From positions 19,297-83,296 of the forward strand of contig JAOAIK010000029.1 in NCBI GenBank assembly GCA_026414745.1: a stretch of 64,000 bases of DNA. Direction: 5' to 3'. How positions within the stretch are numbered: position 1 is the first letter of the stretch; every line of letters starts with the position of its first letter. The translations under genes were made by a program, and so were the position numbers. The stretch is from Roseococcus sp. (GTDB taxonomy: Bacteria > Pseudomonadota > Alphaproteobacteria > Acetobacterales > Acetobacteraceae). Below the pieces are notes generated by a model, which had not been told where the DNA came from, did not search any database, and was given only the letters and a program-made list of their open reading frames with translations. Below are positions 53,582 to 64,000 of this stretch, piece by piece.

Positions 53582-53866
53582 ATGTTCCGCCGCAGCGGCC
53601 CGACCGACTGCACCATCCTCTGGGAGGGACGCGCGCTTCCCGCCCGGGCCGGTGAGCCGCTGGCGGCGGCACTCCTGGCTGCGGGTGTCGTCGCGTTCCG
53701 GGAGACGCCGGTGAGCGGCGCGCCGCGCGGCCCGTTCTGCCTCATGGGTGCCTGTTTCGACTGCCTCGTGGAGGTCGAGGGCGTGCCGAACCGGCAGGCC
53801 TGCCTCGTCCCGGTCACGCCCGGGATGCGCGCCGGCCCGCAGCGGGGCGCGCGGGGGGCGCCGTGA
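53582..53866 (+). CDS. (2Fe-2S)-binding protein, HcnA-like subunit
   Basis: A 94-residue ferredoxin-type subunit. The four cluster ligands are Cys53, Cys58, Cys61 and Cys74 in FCLMGACFDCLVEVEGVPNRQAC, the pattern of HcnA and of the small subunit of opine and D-hydroxyproline dehydrogenases. A GTG at 53576 overlapping the previous stop could also be the start. It overlaps the next gene by four bases (GTGA), so the two are translated together. Confidence 0.88.
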   Translation: MFRRSGPTDCTILWEGRALPARAGEPLAAALLAAGVVAFRETPVSGAPRGPFCLMGACFDCLVEVEGVPNRQACLVPVTPGMRAGPQRGARGAP

Positions 53867-55224
53867 GGGAGGTCGCGCTGCTCATCCTCGGCGCCGGCCC
53901 CGCGGGCCTTGCGGCGGCGATCGAGGCGCGGGCGCGAGGCCTCGAGGTGCTGCTGCTGGACGAGAACCACGGCCCCGGCGGGCAGGTGCATCGGGCGGTG
54001 GGCGGCTCCTACACGCCCGCCCGGGGCAGTCCGGGGGCGGATCAGGCGCGCGAGGGGCTGCGGCTGATCGAGGCCTTCCGCGCCTGCGGCGCCGAGGCGC
54101 GCTTCGGCGCCTCCCTCTGGGCGGTGGAGGAGGATCGCAGCGTCATCTGGTCCGAGGGCGGGGTGGCGCGGCGTGCGCGGGCGGGGGTGCTGCTGCTCTG
54201 CCCGGGGGCGATCGAGCGGCCCCTGCCCATCCCGGGCTGGACCCTGCCCGGCGTGATGGGGGTGGGCGCGGCGCAGACCCTGCTGAAATCCGCCGGGCTG
54301 CTGCCCGAGGGCCGGGCCTGGCTGGCGGGGCAGGGGCCGCTGCTCTGGCTCTATGCCGCGCAAGTGCTGGCCAGGGGCGGGCGCATCGCCGGCATCCTGG
54401 ACCTCTCGCCGCCGGGCGGCTGGAGGCGTGCCGCGCGGCACCTCCCGGCCGCGCTGACGGCGCCGGGCTATCTGCTGCGCGGCCTCGGCTGGATGGCGCG
54501 GCTGCGGCGCGCCGGGGTGCCGGTGATCCGCGCCCGCGCGCTCGCCGCCGAGGGCGGGGAGCGCCTGACCCACATCGTCTTCGACGGCCGGCGCGAGGCG
54601 GCCGATCTGCTGCTGCTGCACGATGGCGTGGCGCCGAACACGCAGATCACCCGCGCCATCCAGGGCTGCGCGCATGTCTGGGACGAGGCCCAGGCCAGCC
54701 TGCGGCCCGTGCTCGATCCATGGGGCCGCACCAGCCGCCCGGGCATCCTGGTCGCGGGCGATGGCGCGGGCATCGGGGGGGCGCGGGCCGCGGCGCTGTC
54801 GGGGCGGATCGCGGCCCTGGAGGCGGCGCGGCAGCTCGGCGCGCTGACCGAGGAGCAGCGCGACGCCCTGGCCGGGCCGCTGCTCTTGCGCCGCGCGGCG
54901 GAACTGGCGCCCCGCCCCTTCCTCGATGCGCTCTTCCCGCCCCTGCCGGCCGCGCGCATCCCGGACGGGACCATCCTCTGCCGCTGCGAGGAGGTGACGG
55001 CCGGGCGGGTGCGCGCCGCCACGGCGCTGGGCGCGCAGGGGCCCAACCAGCTCAAGGCCTATCTGCGCGCGGGGATGGGGCCCTGCCAGGGGCGCGTCTG
55101 CGGCCCGGCGGTGCAGGCGGTGATGGCCGCGGCGCGCGGCGTGCCGCCCGGCGCGCTGGAGGGGCTGCGCACGCGCTTCCCCACCAGGCCCGTCACGGTG
55201 GGGGAGTTGGCCTCGCTCGCCTGA
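53863..55224 (+). CDS. NAD(P)/FAD-dependent oxidoreductase, HcnB-like subunit
   Basis: A 453-residue flavoprotein. The FAD motif GAGPAGLAAA begins at about residue 9, followed by DENHGPGGQVHRAV. A second Rossmann segment contains GVAPNTQITRAIQG and LVAGDGAGIGG. The C-terminal domain is BFD-like with Cys373, Cys375, Cys408 and Cys413 (CRCEEV, CQGRVC), expected to hold a [2Fe-2S] cluster. Together with the preceding ferredoxin and the FAD subunit at 50280 it makes an HcnABC-type heterotrimeric amine dehydrogenase. Its last 32 bases overlap the end of the convergent glgX-malQ gene. Confidence 0.88.
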   Translation: MREVALLILGAGPAGLAAAIEARARGLEVLLLDENHGPGGQVHRAVGGSYTPARGSPGADQAREGLRLIEAFRACGAEARFGASLWAVEEDRSVIWSEGGVARRARAGVLLLCPGAIERPLPIPGWTLPGVMGVGAAQTLLKSAGLLPEGRAWLAGQGPLLWLYAAQVLARGGRIAGILDLSPPGGWRRAARHLPAALTAPGYLLRGLGWMARLRRAGVPVIRARALAAEGGERLTHIVFDGRREAADLLLLHDGVAPNTQITRAIQGCAHVWDEAQASLRPVLDPWGRTSRPGILVAGDGAGIGGARAAALSGRIAALEAARQLGALTEEQRDALAGPLLLRRAAELAPRPFLDALFPPLPAARIPDGTILCRCEEVTAGRVRAATALGAQGPNQLKAYLRAGMGPCQGRVCGPAVQAVMAAARGVPPGALEGLRTRFPTRPVTVGELASLA

Positions 55225-58200
55225 CGGCGGAGAGGATGGCCTGGGCCAGGGGCGTGCCCATCAGCGCGGCGGCGTCGCCTGGCAGGCGGCGGCGCCAGTT
55301 GGGGCGCTCGCGGTCGGTGCCGGGCAGGTTGGCCGCGATCCGCTCCCCGGCGAGGTCCTCGGCCTGGATGAGCAGCATCAGCGAGGGCGCGGCCGCCAGA
55401 TGCGCGTGCAGCGCGGCGGCCAGCGGCCCGGTGAAGGGAAGCTCCGCCGCCTCGTCCGGCAGGTCCTGGCCCGCCTCGCGCAGCGCGGCGACGATCTCGC
55501 GTCGCTCGGCAGCACGCTGGGCCCGGGCGGCCTCGGCCGCTTCGCGCGCCAGCAGCCCGAGCGCCGCCCGCTCCGCGATGTCCTCGCCCGCCCACCAGCC
55601 GGCGAGGGTCGGCAGGTCATGGGTGGCGAGGCAGGCCACCGCCTCGCGCGGCCAGCGCGCGGGGGGCGTGAAGCGGCCCTCCTCGCGCTCGAACCACAGC
55701 ACGCGGTAGGAGAGCAGCCCCGCCTCGGCCAGCCGCTCGCGCAGCCCCTCGGGCACGGTGCCGAGATCCTCGCCCACCACGGCGCAGCGGGCGCGATGGC
55801 TCTCCAGGCGGATGATGGCGAGCAGCCCGTCCATGTCCTGCGCCAGATAGGCGCCCTCGGAGGCCGGGGCGCCGTCGGGCACCAGGAACAGGCGGCGTAG
55901 CCCCAGCACATGATCGATGCGCAGCGCCGCCGCGTGCCGCATGTTGGCCCGGATCAGCGCGGCGAAGCCGGCATGGCCCTCGGCGGCGGAGGCGAGCGGG
56001 TCGGGCGGCGGCACGCCCCAGACCTGGCCCAGTGGGCCGAGCGGATCGGGGGGCGCGCCGATGGACAGGCCCTCGAGGAAGGGGAGGGCGCGCGTCCAGG
56101 CCTCGGCGCCGTCGGGCGCGCTGCCCACGGCAAGGTCGCGGTAGAGCCCTGCGCCGGCCGCGGCGGCCTCGGCGAGTTGTCGGTCGGCGAGGAACTGCAG
56201 GAAGATGTGGAACTCGGTCTCCTCCGCCAGGCGGGCCGCGAAGCCCGGGACCGCGTGGTCGTCCACATGCGCGAGGCCGGAGGGCCAGCGGCGGTGGTCG
56301 CCATGGCCCAGATGCTCGACCAGCGCGCAGTGCAGGGCGAAGCCGCGCAGCGCCGCCCCGCCCGCGGCGCGGAAGGCCTGGAAGCCGGGGTCGCGCCGGT
56401 CGAAGCGCGCCCAGGCGGCGGCGAGGGTGGCGCGCTTCGCTGCCCAGGCGGCGGGGTAGTCCACCAGCGGCCCGTCCGGCGCGGCGCAGGGACCGAGCCG
56501 GGCGGCATCGATCAGGATGGGATCGAGGAAACGGCGGTCTCCCGGCTGGTAGGGGCTGGCGCGGGCGCGATCGGCGAGGTGCAGCGCATGCGGCGGCGAG
56601 AGGCCGAGCCAGAGCGCGCCCTCGGCCGCGGCGGCGCGGGCCAGTTCCGCCACCGCCGTGAAGTCGCCCATGCCCTGGTCGGCGGCGTGGCGCAGCGCAT
56701 AGGTCTGGGCGGTGAGGCCGAAGCGCGGCGTCTCCAGCGCGGCGGGGCGGAAGGCGCGGGCCGGGGCGCAGGTGATGCGGCACAGCGCGCCCGCCGTCTC
56801 CAGCCGGTGGTGGCCGGGGGGCAGGGGCGGCAGCAGCAGCGCCCCGTCCTGCGGCAGGAGCGAGAGTTCGCGCGTCTCGCCGCCTTCCAGGTGGAGGGCG
56901 GCGGCAAGGCGGCGCGTGGCGGCGCTGGGCAGGCGCAGGGCCAGGCCCGCGGTGGCGGCGACATGGGGCGGCAGCAGCGGCCTCTCCCGCCGCCGCGCCA
57001 GGCTGTCGCGCGCCTGGGCCGCCGTCTCTGCGGGCAAGCCGAGCGCGGCGAGCAGCGTGCGCACCGTGCCCTCGGGGACGCGATGCGCGGCGCCGGCCAG
57101 ATCGAACCAGACCGTCTCGATGCCCGCGGCGGCGGCCAGGGCGGCCAGCGTCTCGCCATCGGGCGCGCCCGGGCGCGCCGCGCTGCGGCCATCCTCGGCC
57201 AGCAGCAGCACGGAGCGCGGGGCCATGCCGAGCGGTCCCTCGACCGGCCCCATCCGGTCCGGCTCGGCGCTGTCGGCGATCAGCACCCAGCGGCGGCCCC
57301 AGCGCGGCGGGGGCAGGGCGAGCAGCGCCGCGCCCTCGCCCTGGTGGAAGGCGGCCAGCACCCGGTCGCCCGAACAGTGGAGCAGCATGACGAGGCTTTC
57401 GGCCGCCTCCCAGTCCTGCATGGGCCTGCCCTCGAGGGTCAGCCACGCGACGTCCCGATCTCCGTTCCGCACCTCGCCGCTGAGCGGCCAGGTGCAGTGC
57501 AGCGCCGGATGCGCGCGGCGGGCGGCGATCAGGCGCCGCGCGAAGGCGAACAGCGCGCGGTCGGCCCGCGCCCAGTCCATCCAGGAGAGGGCGTTGTCCT
57601 GGCAATAGGCGTTGTTGTTGCCCTGCTGCGTGCGGCCGATCTCGTCGCCCATGGAGAGCATGGGAATCCCGCGGGCGATCAGCAGCGTCGCCAGCAGGGC
57701 GCGCGCATCGGCGGCGCGGCGGGCGCGGATGGCGGGGTCCTCCGTCGGCCCCTCATGGCCGTTGTTCCAGGAGAAGTTCTGGTCGCTGCCGTCGCGGTTC
57801 TCCTCCCCGTTCGCCTCGTTGTGCTTGCGCGCGAAGCTCACGAGGTCGGCCAGGGTGAAGCCGTCATGGGCGGTGACGAAGTTGACGGAATCGCCCGCAC
57901 GGTCGGGCAGCACGTCGGAGGAGCCGGCGAGGCGGGTGGCCAGCGCGCCCACCATGCCGCGATCGCCGCGCCAGAAGCGGCGCACATCGTCGCGGAAACG
58001 GTCGTTCCACTCGCCCCAGCCGCGCGGGAAGGCGCCCAGGCTGTGCCCGGCCATGTCCCAGGGTTCGACGATGATGCGGCGCCCGCGCAGCACCGGATCC
58101 TGCCGCAGGGCGGCGAGCAGCGGGGCGTTCGCGTCGAAGCGGCCCTCGGGATCGCAGCGGCCGAGGGTGGTGGCCAGGTCGAGGCGGAAGCCGTCCACGC

Positions 58201-59098
58201 CGGCCTCCACCGCCCAATGCCGCAGCGCGTCCATGACGAGGGCCAGGCCCCACGGACGGTCAGCGGCGAGGACATTGCCGCAGCCGCTCTCGTTGCGGCC
58301 CATGCGATACCAGTGATGCTCGCCGAGGCCGCGCAGGTTCAGCGTGGGGCCCTCGGCGTCGCCCTCGCCGGTATGGTTGAACACGACGTCGAGGATCACG
58401 GCGATGCCCGCCGCGCGCAGCGCCTGCACGGCGGCGCGCAGCTCCGCCATGCCGCCGGGGGCGAGGCGCGGGTCGGGCGCGAAGGGGCAGACCGGGTTGT
58501 AGCCCCAGTAGTTCGTCAGCCCGAGCGGCGGCAGGTGACGCTCCTCGATCCAGGCCGCCGAGGGCATGAGCTCCACGGCGGTGACGCCGAGCGCCCGCAG
58601 ATGGGCGATGGCGACGGGATGCGCGAGGCCGGCGAAGGTGCCGCGCAGCGCCTCGGGAATCTCCGGGTGGCGCATGGTGAAGCCGCGCACATGCAGCTCG
58701 TAGATGATCAGCGGCTGTTCGGGGATCGGGCTGCGATCGAGCGGCGGGAGCGGCGCCTCCACGACGCATTTGGGCAGGTGGGGGGCGCTGTCCTCGCCGG
58801 GGATGAACAGGCTCGGGTGCAGGGTGAGCGGCGCCTCGAGCCGCCGCGCATAGGGGTCGAGCAGCAGCTTGGACGGGTCGAAACGGCCGAGCGCGGCGGG
58901 GCCGTCGGCGCGGAAGCCGTAGCGCGCGCCCGGGCCGACGCCGGGCACATGCGCTGCGAAGAGGCCATCGCCGCGCGGTGCGAGCGGCGCGCGCAGCACC
59001 TCCTCGTCGCGCTCGAACAGGCAGAACCAGACGCGCTCCGCCCCCGGGGCGGGAAGCTCCACGCGGACCCCGCCCGCCTCGGGGGTCACGCCTGGCAT
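55193..59098 (-). CDS. glgX-malQ: GlgX-MalQ fusion: glycogen debranching enzyme plus 4-alpha-glucanotransferase
   Basis: A 1301-residue fusion. Residues 1-~650 are GlgX: a CBM48-like start, then a GH13 barrel with GFRLDLATTLGR (Asp307), IIVEPWD (Glu345) and TAHDGF (Asp412), which trims branches with short stubs. Residues ~660-1301 are a GH77 amylomaltase: RIDHVLGL (Asp1062), VGEDLGTVP (Glu1110), THDLPTLAGWW (Asp1161). All six catalytic positions are intact, with spacing as in E. coli GlgX and MalQ. There is no stop or frame break. The two parts are joined by an Ala/Gly-rich linker. Coupled to glgA (two bases between). It would debranch glycogen and recycle the released maltodextrin. Confidence 0.93.
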   Translation of the reverse strand: MPGVTPEAGGVRVELPAPGAERVWFCLFERDEEVLRAPLAPRGDGLFAAHVPGVGPGARYGFRADGPAALGRFDPSKLLLDPYARRLEAPLTLHPSLFIPGEDSAPHLPKCVVEAPLPPLDRSPIPEQPLIIYELHVRGFTMRHPEIPEALRGTFAGLAHPVAIAHLRALGVTAVELMPSAAWIEERHLPPLGLTNYWGYNPVCPFAPDPRLAPGGMAELRAAVQALRAAGIAVILDVVFNHTGEGDAEGPTLNLRGLGEHHWYRMGRNESGCGNVLAADRPWGLALVMDALRHWAVEAGVDGFRLDLATTLGRCDPEGRFDANAPLLAALRQDPVLRGRRIIVEPWDMAGHSLGAFPRGWGEWNDRFRDDVRRFWRGDRGMVGALATRLAGSSDVLPDRAGDSVNFVTAHDGFTLADLVSFARKHNEANGEENRDGSDQNFSWNNGHEGPTEDPAIRARRAADARALLATLLIARGIPMLSMGDEIGRTQQGNNNAYCQDNALSWMDWARADRALFAFARRLIAARRAHPALHCTWPLSGEVRNGDRDVAWLTLEGRPMQDWEAAESLVMLLHCSGDRVLAAFHQGEGAALLALPPPRWGRRWVLIADSAEPDRMGPVEGPLGMAPRSVLLLAEDGRSAARPGAPDGETLAALAAAAGIETVWFDLAGAAHRVPEGTVRTLLAALGLPAETAAQARDSLARRRERPLLPPHVAATAGLALRLPSAATRRLAAALHLEGGETRELSLLPQDGALLLPPLPPGHHRLETAGALCRITCAPARAFRPAALETPRFGLTAQTYALRHAADQGMGDFTAVAELARAAAAEGALWLGLSPPHALHLADRARASPYQPGDRRFLDPILIDAARLGPCAAPDGPLVDYPAAWAAKRATLAAAWARFDRRDPGFQAFRAAGGAALRGFALHCALVEHLGHGDHRRWPSGLAHVDDHAVPGFAARLAEETEFHIFLQFLADRQLAEAAAAGAGLYRDLAVGSAPDGAEAWTRALPFLEGLSIGAPPDPLGPLGQVWGVPPPDPLASAAEGHAGFAALIRANMRHAAALRIDHVLGLRRLFLVPDGAPASEGAYLAQDMDGLLAIIRLESHRARCAVVGEDLGTVPEGLRERLAEAGLLSYRVLWFEREEGRFTPPARWPREAVACLATHDLPTLAGWWAGEDIAERAALGLLAREAAEAARAQRAAERREIVAALREAGQDLPDEAAELPFTGPLAAALHAHLAAAPSLMLLIQAEDLAGERIAANLPGTDRERPNWRRRLPGDAAALMGTPLAQAILSAVRRARPTPPP

Positions 59099-59100
59099 GC

Positions 59101-60540
59101 TCAGCCCCGCCCGGTCATGTCGCGGAACAGGGCGGCGTAGCGCGCCGCCGAACGCGCCCAGGAGACATCCGTGGCCATGGCGTTGGCCACGAGCCGCGCC
59201 CAGGCGCCCGGTTCCCGATAGAGGCGGATGGCGCGCTCGATGGCGGCCATCAGCATCTCCTGCGTGACGGGCGAGAACTGGAAGCCCGTGCCCGCGCCGG
59301 CGGCCAGCGCCATCTCGTTCGCGTCCATCACCGTGTCGGCGAGACCGCCCACCCGCGCCACGATGGGCGGCGCGCCGTAGCGCAGCGCGCAGAGCTGCCC
59401 GAGGCCGCAGGGCTCGAAGCGCGAGGGCAGCAGGATGCCATCCGCCCCGCCATAGACGAGACGCGCGAACCCCTCGTCGAAGCCGATGAAGCTGCCCACC
59501 CGCCCGGGGTTGGCGCGCGTGGCGCCGCGCACCCTCTCCTCCAGCGCGCCCTCGCCGGTGCCGAGGAAGGCGATCTGCGCGCCGTTGTCGAGCACCGCCG
59601 GCAGCGCCTCCAGCGCCAGATCCACCCCCTTCTGCCAGGTGAAGCGGCCGATGAAGGCGAAGAGCGGCGCATCGGGCTCGGGGGCGAGGCCCATGCGGGC
59701 CTGCAGATGGCGCTTGTTCTGCGCGCGCCGGCCGGGATCATCGGCCGAGAAGTTGGCCGGCAGCCGGGGGTCGGTGGCGGGGTTCCACTCCTCCGTGTCC
59801 AGGCCGTTGAGGATGCCCGAGAGGTCGCGCGCGCGGCCGCGCAGCAGCCCGTCGAGCCCCATGCCCCAATCCGGGGTGCGGATTTCCGCCGCGTAGCTTG
59901 GCGAGACGGTGGTGATGCGCGCCGCGTACCACAGCCCCGCCTTGAGGAAGCCCACACGGCCGTAATACTCCACCCCCTCGGTCCGGAACGCCTCGCCCGG
60001 CAGGCCAAGCAGGGGAAACACTTCGGGCGGGAACTGGCCCTGGAAGGCCAGGTTGTGCAGGGTGAACAGGCAGGGCAGCCCCGGGGCCTCGTGGCGCAGA
60101 TAGGCGGGCAGAAGCCCGGCCTGCCAGTCATGCGCGTGGGCCGCATCGAAGCCGTCCGATTGCGCGAGGCTCGCCCCCGCCCGCGCCAGCGCGGCGAAGC
60201 GCATGGCGTTGTCCGGCCAGTCCTCGCCCCAGGGGGCGAGGTAGGGCGAACCCGCCCGGGCGAAGAAATGCGGCGCATCCAGCACCACGAGGCGCAGGCC
60301 CTCGGCCTCGCCGTGCAGCAGCCGCGCTGCCCCGCCCATCAGCCCGGGCAGCGCATCCACCCGGTGCGGCGGAGCGAGCGCCTGCATCACGGAAGGATAG
60401 CCGGGCAGCAGCGTCGTGACCTCGACCCCTTCACGCGCCAGGGCGCGGGGCAGCGCCGCCACGACATCGGCCAGTCCTCCGGTCTTGACGAAGGGGAAGC
60501 ATTCCGAGGCGACGGCGAGCACTTTCAGCGGCACGGTCAC
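59101..60540 (-). CDS. glgA: glycogen synthase
   Basis: A 479-residue GT5 enzyme that adds glucose from ADP-glucose. The N-terminal ADP-glucose loop is [16 protein letters not shown] (Lys19 start). [12 protein letters not shown] and the second domain motifs [13 protein letters not shown] and [19 protein letters not shown] are all visible. It overlaps glgC by four bases upstream and lies two bases before glgX-malQ. Part of a glgB-glgC-glgA-glgX/malQ operon on the reverse strand. Confidence 0.95.
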   Translation of the reverse strand: MTVPLKVLAVASECFPFVKTGGLADVVAALPRALAREGVEVTTLLPGYPSVMQALAPPHRVDALPGLMGGAARLLHGEAEGLRLVVLDAPHFFARAGSPYLAPWGEDWPDNAMRFAALARAGASLAQSDGFDAAHAHDWQAGLLPAYLRHEAPGLPCLFTLHNLAFQGQFPPEVFPLLGLPGEAFRTEGVEYYGRVGFLKAGLWYAARITTVSPSYAAEIRTPDWGMGLDGLLRGRARDLSGILNGLDTEEWNPATDPRLPANFSADDPGRRAQNKRHLQARMGLAPEPDAPLFAFIGRFTWQKGVDLALEALPAVLDNGAQIAFLGTGEGALEERVRGATRANPGRVGSFIGFDEGFARLVYGGADGILLPSRFEPCGLGQLCALRYGAPPIVARVGGLADTVMDANEMALAAGAGTGFQFSPVTQEMLMAAIERAIRLYREPGAWARLVANAMATDVSWARSAARYAALFRDMTGRG

Positions 60541-61794
60541 GCGAGCCTGTCGAGCATGGCCTGGGTGATGAGGCAGACGCCCTGTTCCGTGCGCCGGAAG
60601 CGGGCCGCATCCAGTTCCGGATCCTCGCCCACCACCAGGCCTTCGGGAATGCGGCAGCTGCGGTCCACCACGACGCGCGACAGGCGCGCGCCGCGCCCGA
60701 CATCGACGCCCGGAAGGATCACCGCCTCATGCAGCTTCGCGTAGGAATGCACATGAACGCCGGTGAACAGCAGCGACCGGCGGCAGGAGGCGCCGGAGAT
60801 GATGCAGCCTCCTGCGACGAGGGAGGAGATGGCCTCGCCCCGACGCCCCTCCTCGTCGTGGACGAACTTCGCCGGCGGCACGACCTCGCTGTGCGTCCAG
60901 ATGGGCCAGTCCTGGTCGTAGATGTCGAGAGGCGGAACGATGTTCACGAGGTCGATGTTGGCCTCCCAGTAGGCGTCCACCGTGCCGACATCGCGCCAGT
61001 AGGGAGCCGTCTCGCGCGCCGAACGCACGCAGCTCCGCTCGAAGCGGTGGGCGGCGGCGCGGCCTGTGCGCACGATGTGGGGGATGATGTCCTTGCCGAA
61101 ATCGTGGCTGGAGGCGGGATCGGCCGCGTCGCGGCGGAGCTGCGCGATCAGGTAGGCGGTGTCGAAGACGTAGATGCCCATGGAGGCGAGCGCGAGATCC
61201 GGCCGTCCCGGGATGCCGGGCGGGTCGGCGGGCTTCTCGACGAAATCGGTGATCCAGGCCTCGCTGTTCACGGCCATGACCCCGAAGCCTTTCGCCTGCT
61301 CTCGCGGCACGGCGATGCAGGAGACGGTGACGTCCGCGCCCTGATCGACATGCTGCTGCAGCATGCGTTCGTAGTCCATCTTGTAGACGTGGTCGCCCGC
61401 GAGGATCACCATGTGCCGCGGTGCGAGATCCTCGATGATGTCGATGTTCTGGAACACCGCATCCGCCGTGCCGAGATACCAGTTGTGCTCGGAGACGCGC
61501 TGGCTCGCAGGGAGGATGTCGAAGCTCTCGTTGCGCTCGGTGCGGAAGAAGTTCCAGCCCCGCTGGAGGTGGCGGATCAGGCTGTGCGCCTTGTACTGGG
61601 TGGCGACCGCGACGCGGCGGATGCCCGAGTTCAGCGCGTTGGACAGGGCGAAGTCGATGATGCGCGTCTTGCCCCCGAAATAGACGGCGGGCTTGGCCCG
61701 GCGGTCGGTCAGCTCCATCAGCCGCGAGCCGCGTCCGCCCGCGAGCACGAAGGCCATGGCGGTACGCGCCAGGGGAGCGGGGGCCAACTCGCGG

Positions 61795-61802
<8 letters not shown>
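60537..61802 (-). CDS. glgC: glucose-1-phosphate adenylyltransferase (ADP-glucose pyrophosphorylase)
   Basis: A 421-residue nucleotidyltransferase supplying ADP-glucose and usually the allosteric control point of glycogen synthesis. Conserved segments are [45 protein letters not shown], the [16 protein letters not shown] site and a C-terminal beta-helix. The ATG at 61802 is chosen because the frame upstream reads through the glgB end. It overlaps glgB by eight bases and glgA by four. Confidence 0.95.

Positions 61803-64000
<2,198 letters not shown>

Noticed and set aside
50172..53672. 1167-codon open extension upstream of the reverse-strand aminotransferase
   Set aside because: It runs antisense through the FAD subunit, transpeptidase and peptidase genes and has no recognisable domain. 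The aminotransferase fold begins only after the ATG at 50171.
50280..55224. Hydrogen cyanide synthase (hcnABC)
   Set aside because: The subunit architecture matches, but the same architecture serves opine, D-hydroxyproline and other amine dehydrogenases. The genes are not contiguous, so cyanide formation is not claimed.
55910..59140. 1076-codon forward frame opposite glgX-malQ
   Set aside because: It is antisense to a gene with six intact catalytic residues, and its product is Arg/Gly/Ala low complexity.

Overview
This window is a gene-dense stretch of a very GC-rich alphaproteobacterial chromosome. Three gene orders point to Rhodospirillales, most likely Acetobacteraceae of the Roseomonas/Elioraea kind (an inference from synteny and composition, not from a search). 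They are tig-clpP-clpX-lon-hupB-tRNA, the 14-gene nuoA-N operon followed by birA-coaX-rnj-DUF1467, and tolC-popZ-like-valS. FlaF beside a flagellin and unfused nuoC and nuoD also fit. There are no insertion sequences, phage genes, rRNA genes or CRISPR arrays. No stretch over 300 bases lacks a gene: the largest non-protein interval (12359-12946) holds two tRNAs and two terminator-like hairpins.

Layout. 1-5026: tail of an alpha/beta hydrolase, then a complete branched-chain-amino-acid-type ABC importer (binding protein, LivH, LivM, LivG, LivF). 5052-5603: a reverse-strand DUF1643 protein. 5667-12358: tRNA-Leu and the protein quality-control block (trigger factor, ClpP, ClpX, Lon, HU). 12456-12754: tRNA-Val and tRNA-Asp. 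12947-27084: respiratory complex I, all 14 subunits, with one hairpin-bearing gap between nuoI and nuoJ. 27081-30505: biotin ligase, type III pantothenate kinase, RNase J and a small membrane protein, started by overlap with nuoN. 30525-37008: TolC-like exporter, PopZ-like polar protein, ValS, IlvD. 37080-42907: a flagellin module made of a methyltransferase-like protein, a short flagellin, a 46-codon small ORF, FlaF, a TPR-methyltransferase and a TPR O-GlcNAc-transferase-like enzyme. 42939-48492: a glycerophosphodiesterase, then leucine catabolism (isovaleryl-CoA dehydrogenase and both methylcrotonyl-CoA carboxylase subunits). 48644-55224: a small membrane protein, a PLP aminotransferase on the reverse strand, and a five-gene run in which an HcnABC-like amine dehydrogenase is split by two cell-wall enzymes. 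55193-63750 (reverse strand): glycogen operon glgB-glgC-glgA-glgX/malQ, the last gene being a 1301-residue fusion of debranching enzyme and 4-alpha-glucanotransferase. The reverse-strand fragment of a cyclic-nucleotide-binding protein closes the window.

The most notable signals are four. (i) Base composition changes abruptly inside glgB near 62340, from roughly 70% GC or more to about 55%, and stays low to the window edge. The step lies in the most conserved GlgB motif, which suggests recombination or a chimeric join. (ii) A compact flagellin export and glycosylation/methylation cassette. (iii) The split HcnABC-like oxidoreductase. (iv) The GlgX-MalQ fusion.

Functional links: the biotin ligase (27081) is the enzyme expected to charge the biotinyl lysine of MccA (46525). 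Leucine-type uptake (397-5026) and the Ivd/Mcc enzymes could feed acetyl-CoA and NADH into complex I. Trigger factor, ClpXP, Lon and HU form the usual proteostasis block. GC values quoted here are hand counts on individual 60-base lines and are approximate.
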